Source: Bradyrhizobium sp. AZCC 1693
GTDB lineage: Bacteria; Pseudomonadota; Alphaproteobacteria; Rhizobiales; Xanthobacteraceae
NCBI RefSeq assembly: GCF_036924745.1
Contig: NZ_JAZHSD010000001.1
Coordinates: 7,439,001 to 7,503,000 of the forward strand
Reading direction: 5' to 3'
Length of the DNA stretch: 64,000 nt
Under the pieces are notes generated by a model, which was not told where the DNA came from, made no database searches, and was given only the letters and a program-made list of their open reading frames with translations. Made by a program: the position numbers and the translations under genes. Of this stretch, positions 15,840 to 25,016 are shown in pieces; position 1 is the stretch's first letter; every line of letters begins with the position of its first letter.

Positions 15840-16283
15840 TCAGAACCTGCGCGGCCCCGACGAAACGAACGAGCGATGAGCTACGGAGAGCGCGCCGCGC
15901 TCGTTGGTTTCAAGGGCGATCTTCTGCGCCAGCATGACATCCCCCGCCACGAGGTCGCCATCCGGAACGAAGCACCATTTGCAGACGTGGTGGCCCGTGC
16001 CGTTGAGCTCCTCGATGTTGGTCTGCGTGCCATGATGGATCCGATAGCGCGTCCCGGTGTCGCTGCCGACGACGTCGAAATATCGGAAGCGCTCGTAGCA
16101 GGCGCGCTGCTTCGGCGAGAGCCAGCCCTTCAACAGGGTCAACGCTCGCGCTTCGATTTCGTAGCGGAACGATCTGCTACAGGAACCAGATCGCGCCACG
16201 ACCAGCGAAAGCGCCGAAAGCAGCACTGTGCCAAGCAAAGCCAGGACGAACGAGCATATCGCCAGGACGATCTGCTGGGTCAC
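15840..16283 (-). CDS. Uncharacterised membrane-anchored protein with CxxC motif
   Basis: 147 residues with an N-terminal transmembrane helix (IVLAICSFVLALLGTVLLSAL). The soluble part contains ARALTLLKGWLSPKQRACYE, SDTGTRYRIHHGTQTNI and HVCKWCFVPDGDLVAGDVML. The CxxC pair and several histidines could bind a metal. I do not recognise a named family. It lies 5 bp downstream of the 16289-16510 gene on the same strand, so the two are probably an operon. Confidence 0.65.
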   Translation of the reverse strand: MTQQIVLAICSFVLALLGTVLLSALSLVVARSGSCSRSFRYEIEARALTLLKGWLSPKQRACYERFRYFDVVGSDTGTRYRIHHGTQTNIEELNGTGHHVCKWCFVPDGDLVAGDVMLAQKIALETNERGALSVAHRSFVSSGPRRF

Positions 16284-16288
16284 GGCCG

Positions 16289-16510
16289 TCAGCCACCAAC
16301 GAGACGCGGATAAAACAGCGTTTCCTCCGCGGTCGGATCGAAGGAGCGGATAACCCGTTGCTCGCCGGGCCCCGATCGGACCGCCGCCGTAAAGCCTGCG
16401 CCGGTCAAATCCCTGAAACGCCGCTCGGCCTTTTCGACCTCCGCGCGATCATGGATGTCGAATGTGTGGCGGGTATCACCGGTACGATCCATCACGATCT
16501 GGGTTGCCAT
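16289..16510 (-). CDS. Uncharacterised 73-residue protein
   Basis: The ATG at 16510 is chosen because GGAGTGCGTGAA precedes it. The product includes TGDTRHTFDIHDRAEVEKAE, RRFRDLTGAGFTAAV and EETLFYPRLVGG. It is predicted cytoplasmic and alpha/beta with no membrane segment. I recognise no family. It is the upstream gene of a likely two-gene operon with 15840-16283. Confidence 0.6.
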   Translation of the reverse strand: MATQIVMDRTGDTRHTFDIHDRAEVEKAERRFRDLTGAGFTAAVRSGPGEQRVIRSFDPTAEETLFYPRLVGG

Positions 16511-16868
16511 TTCACGCACTCCGAATTGGCTGCCTGAGGCAGGTTTGGCGACCCGGGAGCGTTGGTTGATTGACTGCCGGCCCCGCGTCCCGGGTCCATT
16601 GTTTCCCTAAGACGGGATGGCTGATGTTGGTTCCATCCGTTTTGCGATAATGATTCCAATCACGGCACGCGCGGCACTATCGCGCTTATTGCGGCCCGGA
16701 TGAGGGCGCATTCCGGCGACCCCGGGCGCGGCAGCGGGTGCCCGTCGCCCCCTCCAACGAAATCAATGAGTTGACGTTAACAAAACCTTAAGTCGGCCAA
16801 TCCAAGATTCAAACCCGCAGGCGAGGGCGCTTCGCCGCAGAACTCATTGAGGCCGCGAGATTTCCTGG
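16511..16868. promoter_or_regulatory. Intergenic control region before the large TPR gene
   Basis: 358 bp between a minus-strand gene and the plus-strand TPR gene. It contains AT-richer patches at 16620-16670 and 16765-16795, the latter holding a perfect CtrA-type box (separate entry). No gene, tRNA or repeat is visible. Confidence 0.6.
16777..16791 (+). promoter_or_regulatory. CtrA box, perfect TTAA-N7-TTAA
   Basis: TTAACAAAACCTTAA is an exact TTAA-N7-TTAA, the recognition sequence of phosphorylated CtrA, 78 bp upstream of the TPR gene start. Only one other exact match was noticed in the window, before flgB. This suggests the TPR gene belongs to the CckA-ChpT-CtrA regulon. Confidence 0.7.
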
Positions 16869-19800
16869 ATGGGGCAAAGGGCTGCCGCTGGAACTGGGTC
16901 GCAGGGCCGCGCTTTGGCGCGGGCGGCCTGGCTGTGCCTCGGCCGGCCGCTTGCCTTTGTCCTGCTGCTCGCCGGCCTCGCTGTTTCGCAGCCCTGCCGG
17001 GCCGACGATCCGGTCCGGGGGGAGGCGACGTTCACGTCCGCCGGCGGCTTCGCGCGGCTGGTGTTGAAGCTGGCCGAGGACGTCGAGTCAGACGTTTCGA
17101 CGGCGGGTTCGATCATCATCATCCACTTCAAGCGCCCGGTGGATATTCCCGTCGAAAAATTGTCGGACGCTGTTCCCGACTACGTCGGCTCGGCGCGGCG
17201 CGATCCCGACGGTACGGCGATCCGGCTGTCGCTGTCGCGGCGGGCCACCGTCAACACCATGACGGCCGGGGAGCGGATCTTCGTCGACTTCCTGCCCGAT
17301 AGCTGGACCGGTCCGCCGCCCTCGCTTCCTGCCGCGGTCGTGCGCGAACTGGCGGAACGGGCGCGGGCCGCCGAGCGGGCGCTGCGCGCGCAGATGGCGG
17401 TCAATGCCGCAAAGAAGAGGCCGCCGGTGCGTGTCCGCGCCTCGGTGCAGCCGACCTTCGTCCGCTTCGTGTTCGAGATGCCCGACGGCGTCAACGTGTC
17501 GTCGGTGCTGAACGATCAGAAGCTGACGCTGCAGTTCAACGGCGTGCTCAACTTCGACCTGGCGGATGCGAAAGTGGCGGCGCCGCCGAACATTGCCTCG
17601 ATCAACCAGCGGGCCGACATCGATTCTTCCGCAGTCGACATCGTGTTGATCGGCGAGGTCGACGTGCATTCCTTCCGCGAGGAAAAGAACTATGTGATCG
17701 ATGTCGCCTTCCAGCAGGCGGAAAAGCCGGCTTTGACCGCGCCGCAAGCCGAGGCCAAGCAAGCCGTACCGGCCAGGCCTGGGCCTGCTTCGCGGATTTC
17801 GCGCGACAAGGACCTGAAGGAATCGCCGCCGCAGCAGCCGGCGGAGATTCCGCCCGTCACCTCGGAGACGATTGCCGAACAGGCCAGGATCGAGATCAAG
17901 CCCGCCCAGGTTACCGAAGCGCCGGCCGTGGCCGAGGCCGCAATGCCTGCCGTCGAAAAAGTGACGCCGGCCAATGACAACGTGGCTCCCGCGGCCGAGA
18001 AGATGGCAGCCGTTGCGGAAAAAACATCACCGCCGGCGGAAGCCGCGAAAGCGGTGCAGCCTGCCGAACAGGCCCAGGCCGCCGCTGTGGAAGCACCGAA
18101 GGCGGTGGCGCCCAGGCAGGCTCCACTTCCCGCGGAGCCGCCGAAGCAGCCGGCGCCGGCGGCATCCAGTCCGCCGCCGGAAAGCGGCGCCAAGGACAAG
18201 GCCGCCACCGTCGAGGCGAGGCGTGACAGCGACGGCCTGCGCGTGACGTTCTCCTTTGCCGCGCCGACCCCGGCTGCGCTGTTCCGCCGTGCCGACACGG
18301 TGTGGCTGGTGTTCGACCATGCCGAACCGGTCGATATCGAACCGATCCGCGCCAAGGGCGGCGCCATCATCGGCGATGTCAGCCGGCTGCCGCTGGAAAA
18401 GGGCCAGGCCATCCGCCTCCGCCTCAACCGGCCGCAGATACCCTCGCTTGAAAGCGAAGGCCGCGCCAACGGCGCCGAGTGGACGCTGACCTTCGCCGAC
18501 CGCGGCCAGGCGTCGCCGCTGCCGCTGATGGTGCTGCGGAACATTACCGATCCCGCGCGCGCCAATGTCACCGTGCCGCTGGCCAATGCCGGTGCGATGC
18601 ACCGGCTGGTCGATCCCGACGCCGGCGATACGCTGCTGGTCGTCACCGCGCCGCCGCCGACTCGCGGCCTCATCAAGCGGCAGGATTTCGTCGAACTATC
18701 GCTGCTGGAATCCGTGCACGGCGTGGTCGTGCATCCGAACTCCGACGACATCAACGCCGAGGTCGGCGCCGACAAGGTGATGCTTGGACGGCCCGGCGGA
18801 TTGACGCTGTCGTCCGCCGACGTCGCGGCCGAACGCGCCACCGCGGCGGTGAGGCCGCTGTTCGACGCCAACGAATGGCGCAAGAACCGGGAAGAGAAGT
18901 TTCTCCCGCGGCTGGATGCGCTGATCAAGGCAGCGGCCGCTGCGGTGCCTGGGCAAAAGACGCAAGCCCGCCTCGAGCTTGCTAATTTCTACATGTCGCG
19001 CGGGATGTATCAGGAGGCGAGAGGGGTGACCAACCTCATCCTCTCCGAGACCAATCAGGGGAGCGAGGAGGCCAGCGTGCTGATGGTGCATGCGGTCGCC
19101 AGCATCCTGATCGGCCATCCCGAGCGGGCGCTGAAGGATCTTGCAAGTCCTGCGATCGGCAACGGCTACGATTCCCAATTGTGGAAAGGCTTCGCGCTCG
19201 CCCGTCAGGAAAAATGGGCAGACGCGCGCGAAAAGTTCAAGAACTCCGAATTCTCAATCGCCGCGCTGCCGCCCGAACTGCAGCGCATCGTCACCGCGGA
19301 TGCGATGCGGGCCTCGCTCGAGGTGAAGGACTATGCCGGGGCCTCGCGGCGGCGCAGCGAACTGGAGGTGATCGGCATTCCCAACGAGATGAAGCCCGAG
19401 ATCGCGGTGCTGCGCGGGCGGCTCGCCGAGGCGCTGGGGCACGAAAAGGACGCGCTCGACGCCTACAGGTACGCGGCGCAGTCCCGCGACCGGCAGGCGT
19501 CGGCGGAGGCGAGGTTGCTGGAGGCCTTGCTGCGGCACAGGCGCGGCGAGCTCGACCAGGCCGAGTTGCTGCGTGAGCTGGAGACGTTGTCGGTCACCTG
19601 GCGCGGCGACGCGATCGAGTTGAGGGCGTTGAACAAGATGGCCCAGATCTACGCCGAAAACGCCCGCTATGCCGACTCGCTCGGAGCCGCCAAGACCGCG
19701 ACGAAGTTGCAGCCCAATTCCGAACTGTCGCGGCAGGGCCAGGATGCGGCGTCCGCCTTGTTCGCAGAGATCTATCTCGGCTCGAAGGGCGACGACATGA

Positions 19801-20657
19801 AGCCGGTCGACGCACTCGCCATGTTCTATGAGTTTCGCGAATTGACGCCGATCGGCCGGCGCGGTGACGAGATGATCCGACGCCTCGCGGACCGGCTGGC
19901 TACGGTCGACCTGCTCGACCAGGCCGCGGAGCTGCTGCAATACCAGGTCGACAAGCGGCTGGAGGGAGCGGCGCGCGCGCAGGTGGCGGCGCGCCTTGCC
20001 ATGGTCTACCTGACCAACCGCAAGCCGGACCGGGCGATCGCGGCGCTGCGCCTGACCCGGATCGCCGATCTCTCCGGCGAACTGCGGCAGCAGCGGCTGC
20101 TGCTCGAGTCACGGGCCCAGAGCGACATCGGTCGGCATGATCTCGCGCTCGATATCATCTCCAACATCACCGGCCGCGAAGCGATCCGGCTGCGCTCCGA
20201 CATCTATTGGGCGTCGCGGCAGTGGCGGGAGGCTTCCGAACAGATCGAACTGTATTACGCCGACCGCTGGCGGGATTTCAGGCCGCTGAACGCCGCCGAG
20301 AAAAGCGACGTGATCCGCGCCGTGGTCGGCTATGCGCTGGCCGGGGACGCGATCGGCCTGGCCCGTTTCCGCGAGAAATACGCGCCGCTGATGACCGGCG
20401 AGGCCGACCGGTTTGCATTCGACACCGCAAGCAAGCCGGCCGCGTCCAACAGCACCGAATTCGCCGTGATCGCCAAGATGGCCGCCAGCGTCGACACGCT
20501 CGACGGCTTCATCCGCGAAATGAAGATCCGCTTCCCGGATGCGACCGCCCGCGCGCCGCTATCGCCGGAAATGTCCGGGGCCGAGCCGGTCCATACCGGC
20601 GCCTTGCCCGCGATATCAGGCATCCGGCGGATCGAGTTGAAGAAGCCGGTGAAGTAA
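16869..20657 (+). CDS. Large envelope TPR protein with AMIN-like beta domains
   Basis: 1262 residues. A signal peptide ends near residue 45. Two to three AMIN-like beta segments follow (about 50-145, 190-285 and 450-560), such as GFARLVLKLAEDVESDVS and PTFVRFVFEMPDGVNVSSV. Between the second and third is an Ala/Pro/Glu-rich spacer of about 160 residues. The second half (about 680-1180) is alpha-helical with TPR-like units, for example FYMSRGMYQEARGVTNLIL and YAENARYADSLGAAKTATKL. AMIN domains bind cell-wall or pilus components, so a periplasmic scaffold is likely. No function is known to me. A perfect CtrA box stands 78 bp upstream, tying it to the flagellar circuit. Confidence 0.75.
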   Translation: MGQRAAAGTGSQGRALARAAWLCLGRPLAFVLLLAGLAVSQPCRADDPVRGEATFTSAGGFARLVLKLAEDVESDVSTAGSIIIIHFKRPVDIPVEKLSDAVPDYVGSARRDPDGTAIRLSLSRRATVNTMTAGERIFVDFLPDSWTGPPPSLPAAVVRELAERARAAERALRAQMAVNAAKKRPPVRVRASVQPTFVRFVFEMPDGVNVSSVLNDQKLTLQFNGVLNFDLADAKVAAPPNIASINQRADIDSSAVDIVLIGEVDVHSFREEKNYVIDVAFQQAEKPALTAPQAEAKQAVPARPGPASRISRDKDLKESPPQQPAEIPPVTSETIAEQARIEIKPAQVTEAPAVAEAAMPAVEKVTPANDNVAPAAEKMAAVAEKTSPPAEAAKAVQPAEQAQAAAVEAPKAVAPRQAPLPAEPPKQPAPAASSPPPESGAKDKAATVEARRDSDGLRVTFSFAAPTPAALFRRADTVWLVFDHAEPVDIEPIRAKGGAIIGDVSRLPLEKGQAIRLRLNRPQIPSLESEGRANGAEWTLTFADRGQASPLPLMVLRNITDPARANVTVPLANAGAMHRLVDPDAGDTLLVVTAPPPTRGLIKRQDFVELSLLESVHGVVVHPNSDDINAEVGADKVMLGRPGGLTLSSADVAAERATAAVRPLFDANEWRKNREEKFLPRLDALIKAAAAAVPGQKTQARLELANFYMSRGMYQEARGVTNLILSETNQGSEEASVLMVHAVASILIGHPERALKDLASPAIGNGYDSQLWKGFALARQEKWADAREKFKNSEFSIAALPPELQRIVTADAMRASLEVKDYAGASRRRSELEVIGIPNEMKPEIAVLRGRLAEALGHEKDALDAYRYAAQSRDRQASAEARLLEALLRHRRGELDQAELLRELETLSVTWRGDAIELRALNKMAQIYAENARYADSLGAAKTATKLQPNSELSRQGQDAASALFAEIYLGSKGDDMKPVDALAMFYEFRELTPIGRRGDEMIRRLADRLATVDLLDQAAELLQYQVDKRLEGAARAQVAARLAMVYLTNRKPDRAIAALRLTRIADLSGELRQQRLLLESRAQSDIGRHDLALDIISNITGREAIRLRSDIYWASRQWREASEQIELYYADRWRDFRPLNAAEKSDVIRAVVGYALAGDAIGLARFREKYAPLMTGEADRFAFDTASKPAASNSTEFAVIAKMAASVDTLDGFIREMKIRFPDATARAPLSPEMSGAEPVHTGALPAISGIRRIELKKPVK

Positions 20658-20662
20658 CGGAT

Positions 20663-20687
20663 TTGGCCGCAGGTTCGGCCAATTTTT
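20663..20687 (+). terminator. Intrinsic terminator after the TPR gene
   Basis: TTGGCC and GGCCAA form a 6-bp stem around an 8-nt loop, directly followed by TTTTT. It lies 6 bp after the TPR stop codon. Confidence 0.7.
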
Positions 20688-20775
20688 GACCAGTTGACGC
20701 ATTAGGCAGGACGTCAGCGTCGCCTTGGCGGTGCTTGTTATCGTCTCTAGCTAGCTGCCCAAAACTGGCCGTCCG

Positions 20776-21162
20776 ATGCCGCTGACCCGGGACCGAATTA
20801 TTGGACACGACAACGAACGCCTGGCGTTCAGGTTCACCATGCTGAACGCCGCCGACACGGTCGAGTGCCAGATCAGCGATGCCGCATTGGACGAGCTCGG
20901 AGGCGTGAAGGGTACGGAAAGCATCGCAAGGCAGGCGCAATTTTTGGCGCTGCGGGATGCCGTCGAGGGCATCGCATCCGAAATCTTCGACAAAGGGCCG
21001 TGCGTGAAAGGCCAGATCGTCAGGATATTCACCAAGCACGTTCAGAAATCACCGCCATCGCTGGCCGACCCGATCGCGACCGGCGCGGAGCCGGATACGG
21101 ACAACACCGTTTCGCTGCGGGTCATTGCCGAAACCAGGCCGGCAAGCGCAGCGCAACAATAA
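20776..21162 (+). CDS. DUF1488 family protein
   Basis: 128 residues. It starts MPLTRDRIIGHDNERLAFRF and continues CQISDAALDELGGVKGTES and FLALRDAVEGIASEIFDKG, which fit DUF1488, a small cytoplasmic family common in proteobacteria with no known role. The disordered C-terminus (PSLADPIATGAEPDTDN) extends beyond the usual domain. Confidence 0.7.
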   Translation: MPLTRDRIIGHDNERLAFRFTMLNAADTVECQISDAALDELGGVKGTESIARQAQFLALRDAVEGIASEIFDKGPCVKGQIVRIFTKHVQKSPPSLADPIATGAEPDTDNTVSLRVIAETRPASAAQQ

Positions 21163-21217
21163 TGCGCCGCGCTGCGGTCGCCTCCAGAGCGGCCGCATAA
21201 CAGCAGCCGCGTTCGTA

Positions 21218-22069
21218 TCACGGTCCCGGCGTCACCCAGGCGGTTGAAATCGTTCCTTTCGAGTCCAGCGCGATCCGCCAATGCGACGCGCCGTTTTCGT
21301 GCCGGACGCTGTAGACGTCCTCGCCCTGGGCGCCCACGCCCAGAAATATGACTGACTGCACCGCGCGCAGCTCGGCAAGGCCGGACTGCAGGTTCGGCAA
21401 TTGCTGACGGGTAGCTTCGGCCAGACCCGCGCTCATTTCGCCGTAATTCGGCTTGCCGCTGATGATTCCCTCAATGAGGCGGCGGAGAGCTGCCTCGGTC
21501 CCCGGGCTAGCGGACTGGCTTTTCACCTTTTCCTCTATCCGGCTTGTTATCTGCTGCGCGGTTGCCGCGTCGATGCGTTGCATTGGGTAGCTCGCACCAC
21601 CCTGGTGCAAGATCACGGATGTTGCCGGCCCCCGTTCCCCCCGGACGAAAGTGATCTGTGCGTGGACAACGTCGCTGAAAAATTCAGTTGGGCTCTGCGC
21701 ATGGAATGGGACGTCGCGTTGTCCCGTCAGACACGTGAGCAGATGATCGGCCTCGCGCGTGACCGCGTAAACGGCGTTGTCGTTAAACGGATAGAACCCG
21801 ACGTAATTGTCGAGGGTCGCGGCAGCCACGATAATCTTCTGACGCGCGGGTTGGCCGGACGGATCGTGGCCGGGCGGCGGTGATCCTGTCTCCTGCGCCG
21901 ATGTAGCGCTGCTGGACGCAATTCTGGCGGCCAGCGCATTCCAATCCCGGCAGCCGAGAATTTTGGCGATCAGTTCCAGAGACTCGCTGTGGGTGAGGGA
22001 AACCGACTTAGCGTTCAGCGCTTCACGTAGCGTTTGTGCCATAGCTTTTGTGTCGCGGAAATCGCGCAT
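21218..22069 (-). CDS. Protein with N-terminal glyoxalase-superfamily-associated domain
   Basis: The ATG at 22069 is favoured because AGAGGATCGTCCC precedes it; an upstream ATG at 22141 lacks a ribosome-binding site. The N-terminal 45 residues (FRDTKAMAQTLREALNAKS, SLTHSESLELIAKILG, CRDWNALAARI) match a helical domain found at the front of proteins labelled glyoxalase superfamily in Hyphomicrobiales. The remaining 230 residues are unfamiliar and include NYVGFYPFNDNAVYAVTRE and a C-terminal VYSVRHENGASHWRIALD. No catalytic site is visible. Confidence 0.55.
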   Translation of the reverse strand: MRDFRDTKAMAQTLREALNAKSVSLTHSESLELIAKILGCRDWNALAARIASSSATSAQETGSPPPGHDPSGQPARQKIIVAAATLDNYVGFYPFNDNAVYAVTREADHLLTCLTGQRDVPFHAQSPTEFFSDVVHAQITFVRGERGPATSVILHQGGASYPMQRIDAATAQQITSRIEEKVKSQSASPGTEAALRRLIEGIISGKPNYGEMSAGLAEATRQQLPNLQSGLAELRAVQSVIFLGVGAQGEDVYSVRHENGASHWRIALDSKGTISTAWVTPGP

Positions 22070-22377
22070 GGGACGATCCTCTGCATCGACGAACGGAGAA
22101 ACGTCAGGAGCTTGCGTTGCTGACCCGTTCGCTCGGGGCATGAGGAAAGCCTGAAAGCGCGGCTTGATACGTTCACCGTACCCGGGAGGGGGCGCAAGCG
22201 GCGGGTCGTATCCACCTGTCGAATTTGTGCGCCTCTGATCCCGGATTTGTCAATCGTCACGGCGCGCGGAATGGGGCCATCGAGCGCGACGAGATGGCGC
22301 GTCGTTCCGTCACCCCTCGACAGATGCGCGTCAAAGCGGCAACCTGCAGGCACGACCTGCCGGAGGACGCCATTGCG

Positions 22378-22614
22378 ATGAGCAAGCCCGCCAAGACCGA
22401 AGCCGAACTCATTGCGATGGCGCGAGCCGAGTTGAAGGTCCACGTCGATTGTCCCGAGGGCATTGCGATCTCGGTGATCCGCGACGGCGATAGCTGGGAA
22501 TTCCGCGCCAAGGCCGACGACGCCACGATCGCCAAACCGGGCTATCCCGAATGCGTCGCCATGCTGGTCCAGATCGGCGACCACCTCTGCAAGCAGTATG
22601 ATTTTAGGGAGTGA
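22378..22614 (+). CDS. Uncharacterised 78-residue protein
   Basis: The ATG at 22378 follows GGAGGACGCCATTGCG. The protein reads MSKPAKTEAELIAMARAELK, DCPEGIAISVIRDGDSWEF, PGYPECVAMLVQIGDHLC. It is a compact alpha/beta cytoplasmic protein of a type often annotated as hypothetical in Bradyrhizobium. The reading frame is coding-like, with no function assigned. Confidence 0.6.
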   Translation: MSKPAKTEAELIAMARAELKVHVDCPEGIAISVIRDGDSWEFRAKADDATIAKPGYPECVAMLVQIGDHLCKQYDFRE

Positions 22615-22660
22615 GGGGCAGTTGCCAGCGTCCGGCCCGGCTTGACTGTCCAAAACGTCT

Positions 22661-24055
22661 TCACACCGTAAAAATCCGCCCCGGGTTGAGAATGTTCTTG
22701 GGGTCGAGGGCGCGCTTGAGCGTGCGCATCGTTTCGATTTCCTCCTCTGTCCGGCTCATTCTTAGGTAAGGCCGCTTCAGGATGCCGATACCGTGTTCGG
22801 CCGAGATCGAGCCGCCGAATTCGCCGGTGATGTCGTAGCCGAGTTTTTCGAATTCATCGTGCTTGTCGGGCGTGTGCTCGTGATGCACGTTGACGTGCAA
22901 ATTGCCGTCGCCGGCATGGCCGAGCACGATGACGAACGCTTGCGGATCAATGGCCCTGACGCGCGATTCGATCGTATCGATATATTGCTCCATCCGGTCG
23001 ATGACGAGACTGACGTCGAAGCCGATGCGGGCGGTGTAAGGGAAGCTACGGCTCAGTTCGACGCTGGAATCGCGGATGCGCCAGATCGCGGCGGCCGATG
23101 CATTGGAGGTCGACAGCGTGGCGTCGAGGATCAGTTTGTCGCCCATCGCCATCTCGAGCAGCTTCTCGAGGTCGGCATGAATGCGCTCGGGATCGCTGCC
23201 GGAAGCCTCCAGCAGAACGTAGAACGGGTGGTGCGTTGGCAGCGGTCCGGCCAGGCCCTTCACGCGCTCGAGGGTGAGGCGGTAATACGCATTCCACATC
23301 ACTTCAAATGCGGTCAGTTCGCCGCCGAGACGCTCCCGCGCCATCTTCAGGAATGTAATTACCTGCCCGAACGAGGGCAGGGCGCACAGCGCCACCTGCC
23401 GCTCCGCCGGTGCTGGAAAGACGCGCAGCGCAGCGCGCGTCACCACGCCGAGGATGCCCTCGCTGCCGATGAAAAGCTGTTTCAGGTCGATGCCGGTGTT
23501 GTTCTTGATGTACTTGCGCAGGCCTTTGAGCACGGTGCCGTCGGCGGTGACGACTTCGAGGCCGAGGACCAGGTCACGCATCATGCCGTAACGGATGACG
23601 CGGTTGCCGCCGGCATTGGTCGAGATGTTGCCGCCGATGGTGCAACTGCCGCGCGCGCCAAGGTCGAGCGGAAACATCAGGCCATCCTGCTCGACCCGCT
23701 CCTGCAGCTTTTGCAGCGGCGTGCCGGCCTGCGTGATGGCGACGCCGGCGGAGGCATCGACCTCTTCAACGCTGTTCATGCGCTCCATCGACAGCACGAT
23801 TTCGTTCGCATTCGGCAACGCGCCGCGTACCAGCCCGGTCATGCCGCCCTGCGTCGTAACCGGGACACCTTCGCGATGACAGAGCCGCAGCAACACCGAG
23901 ACGTCCGCGGTCGTTCTCGGGCGGACGACCGCACGCGGTTTCGGCACCGGATTGCCGGCGATATCGTGATGATAGCGCGCATCGATGTCGCCGCCTGACA
24001 GCACCGCGCCCTGGTCGAGCGCGTTGCGCAGTTCGTCAATGAAGCCCTCGGACAT
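22661..24055 (-). CDS. FAD-linked oxidase, GlcD/D-lactate dehydrogenase family
   Basis: 464 residues, the standard length. The N-terminal FAD-binding domain (type 4) is seen at VTTQGGMTGLVRGALPNANE near residue 80 and GSCTIGGNISTNAGGNRVIR near 135. The C-terminal domain has VLGHAGDGNLHVNVHHEH near 385 and SAEHGIGILKRPYL near 420, containing the histidines of D-2-hydroxyacid dehydrogenases. Likely substrates are D-lactate, glycolate or D-2-hydroxyglutarate. No glcE or glcF partner is adjacent, so it is probably a stand-alone enzyme. Confidence 0.9.
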   Translation of the reverse strand: MSEGFIDELRNALDQGAVLSGGDIDARYHHDIAGNPVPKPRAVVRPRTTADVSVLLRLCHREGVPVTTQGGMTGLVRGALPNANEIVLSMERMNSVEEVDASAGVAITQAGTPLQKLQERVEQDGLMFPLDLGARGSCTIGGNISTNAGGNRVIRYGMMRDLVLGLEVVTADGTVLKGLRKYIKNNTGIDLKQLFIGSEGILGVVTRAALRVFPAPAERQVALCALPSFGQVITFLKMARERLGGELTAFEVMWNAYYRLTLERVKGLAGPLPTHHPFYVLLEASGSDPERIHADLEKLLEMAMGDKLILDATLSTSNASAAAIWRIRDSSVELSRSFPYTARIGFDVSLVIDRMEQYIDTIESRVRAIDPQAFVIVLGHAGDGNLHVNVHHEHTPDKHDEFEKLGYDITGEFGGSISAEHGIGILKRPYLRMSRTEEEIETMRTLKRALDPKNILNPGRIFTV

Positions 24056-24168
24056 GCCTCGCCTCTTCTTTATGAGAAGTTTGGCCGAAGCTTTACATGC
24101 GACGTGGCCAGGAAGAAACCCGGCCCGGCATGGGAAAATGCGTCTTTAAAGGTGGTGGTCTATCTCGA

Positions 24169-24384
24169 CTAGCGCCGCGGCCGCCGCGCCGCCCCTGATC
24201 GGCGGCGGATCGCTTCTTCCTGCCGCTCCGGCTCGACCGACGTGATCTGGTTGCAGGCGTCGCACTTGTAGACGTAGACGAGCGGGCGCAATCCGATTCG
24301 GGGCAGCTTTCCGATCCTGACCGTGCCGATCCCGCAAATTTCGCAGCGTGGCGGCAAACCGGTTTCTGGATGCGGTGCGGGCAT
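24169..24384 (-). CDS. Small zinc-ribbon-like protein
   Basis: 71 residues from the ATG at 24384. Two CxxC pairs, RCEICGIG and KCDACNQI, about 28 residues apart form a likely zinc ribbon. The C-terminus is basic (RRRSGAARRPRR). Such proteins often bind nucleic acid or a protein partner. No specific family is recognised. Confidence 0.6.
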   Translation of the reverse strand: MPAPHPETGLPPRCEICGIGTVRIGKLPRIGLRPLVYVYKCDACNQITSVEPERQEEAIRRRSGAARRPRR

Positions 24385-24643
24385 ATCTAACGATCGCTGA
24401 GTAACAATGAACAAAGGAAGGTATCAGCGAAACTGGTCGTTGATTGCATCTTAATCAAGGAAATGGGGGTCCGTAAGAATACGAGGTCCGCCACCGGCGT
24501 CCATCTTTTGCCACCAAATCGACCCCGGCCGGGCATCCAAACAACACACTGCAGGTTGTAGATTCGAATGGCCAACGCGCGACCACACGGAAAATTCCGC
24601 CGGATCCTGTCCGGCCGGATTCCCATATGTGAGGCGTGCAGAA

Positions 24644-24880
24644 ATGTCTTCCACCAACGGTCACGACACATCGATGCGAGCGGCGCTGGCGACCGCGGAG
24701 GCCGCGGCGTCCCGTCCATCGCCTGCCGACAGATTCAATATCGACCGGGAAGGGCCGGCAAAACGCGCCGGAAAACTTCAGGCGCTGCAACAACAATTCC
24801 AGAAACTGAATGAATATTGCGACGAGGCGGTCGCCGAAATTCGCGCTTCGCTGGAGCGGGCGGCGCCGCGCCAGGGGTAG
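24644..24880 (+). CDS. Uncharacterised 78-residue protein with C-terminal helix
   Basis: The start at 24644 follows GAGGCGTGCAGAA. The N-terminal half is disordered and serine/alanine-rich. The C-terminal half forms an amphipathic helix (GKLQALQQQFQKLNEYCDEA, VAEIRASLERA). It could be a small coiled-coil adaptor. No family recognised. Confidence 0.5.
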   Translation: MSSTNGHDTSMRAALATAEAAASRPSPADRFNIDREGPAKRAGKLQALQQQFQKLNEYCDEAVAEIRASLERAAPRQG

Positions 24881-24890
24881 TTCCGGCTAC

Positions 24891-24961
24891 GAGGCCCGGG
24901 CTTTCCGGAGCAAGATAACATTTCGAAGAAACGTCATCTTGTTCAGGGCGCTCCGGGCCTC
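24891..24961. repeat. Long nested inverted repeat between convergent genes
   Basis: Outer arms GAGGCCCGG and CCGGGCCTC enclose inner arms GAGCAAGATAACATTTC and GAAACGTCATCTTGTTC, with three differences between the inner arms. The structure is about 71 nt and lies between two convergent genes. It may be a dispersed repeat and a bidirectional stop signal, though no T-run is present. Confidence 0.6.
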
Positions 24962-25016
24962 GCTATTCTCCAATCGAAGCGAGACATCACGAACTTGGAT
25001 GCTGCTTCACAATGCC

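Noticed and set aside
17690..18928. A 412-codon minus-strand frame within the TPR gene.
   Set aside because: It is Ser/Ala/Gly-rich and antisense to the Ala/Pro spacer of the TPR protein.
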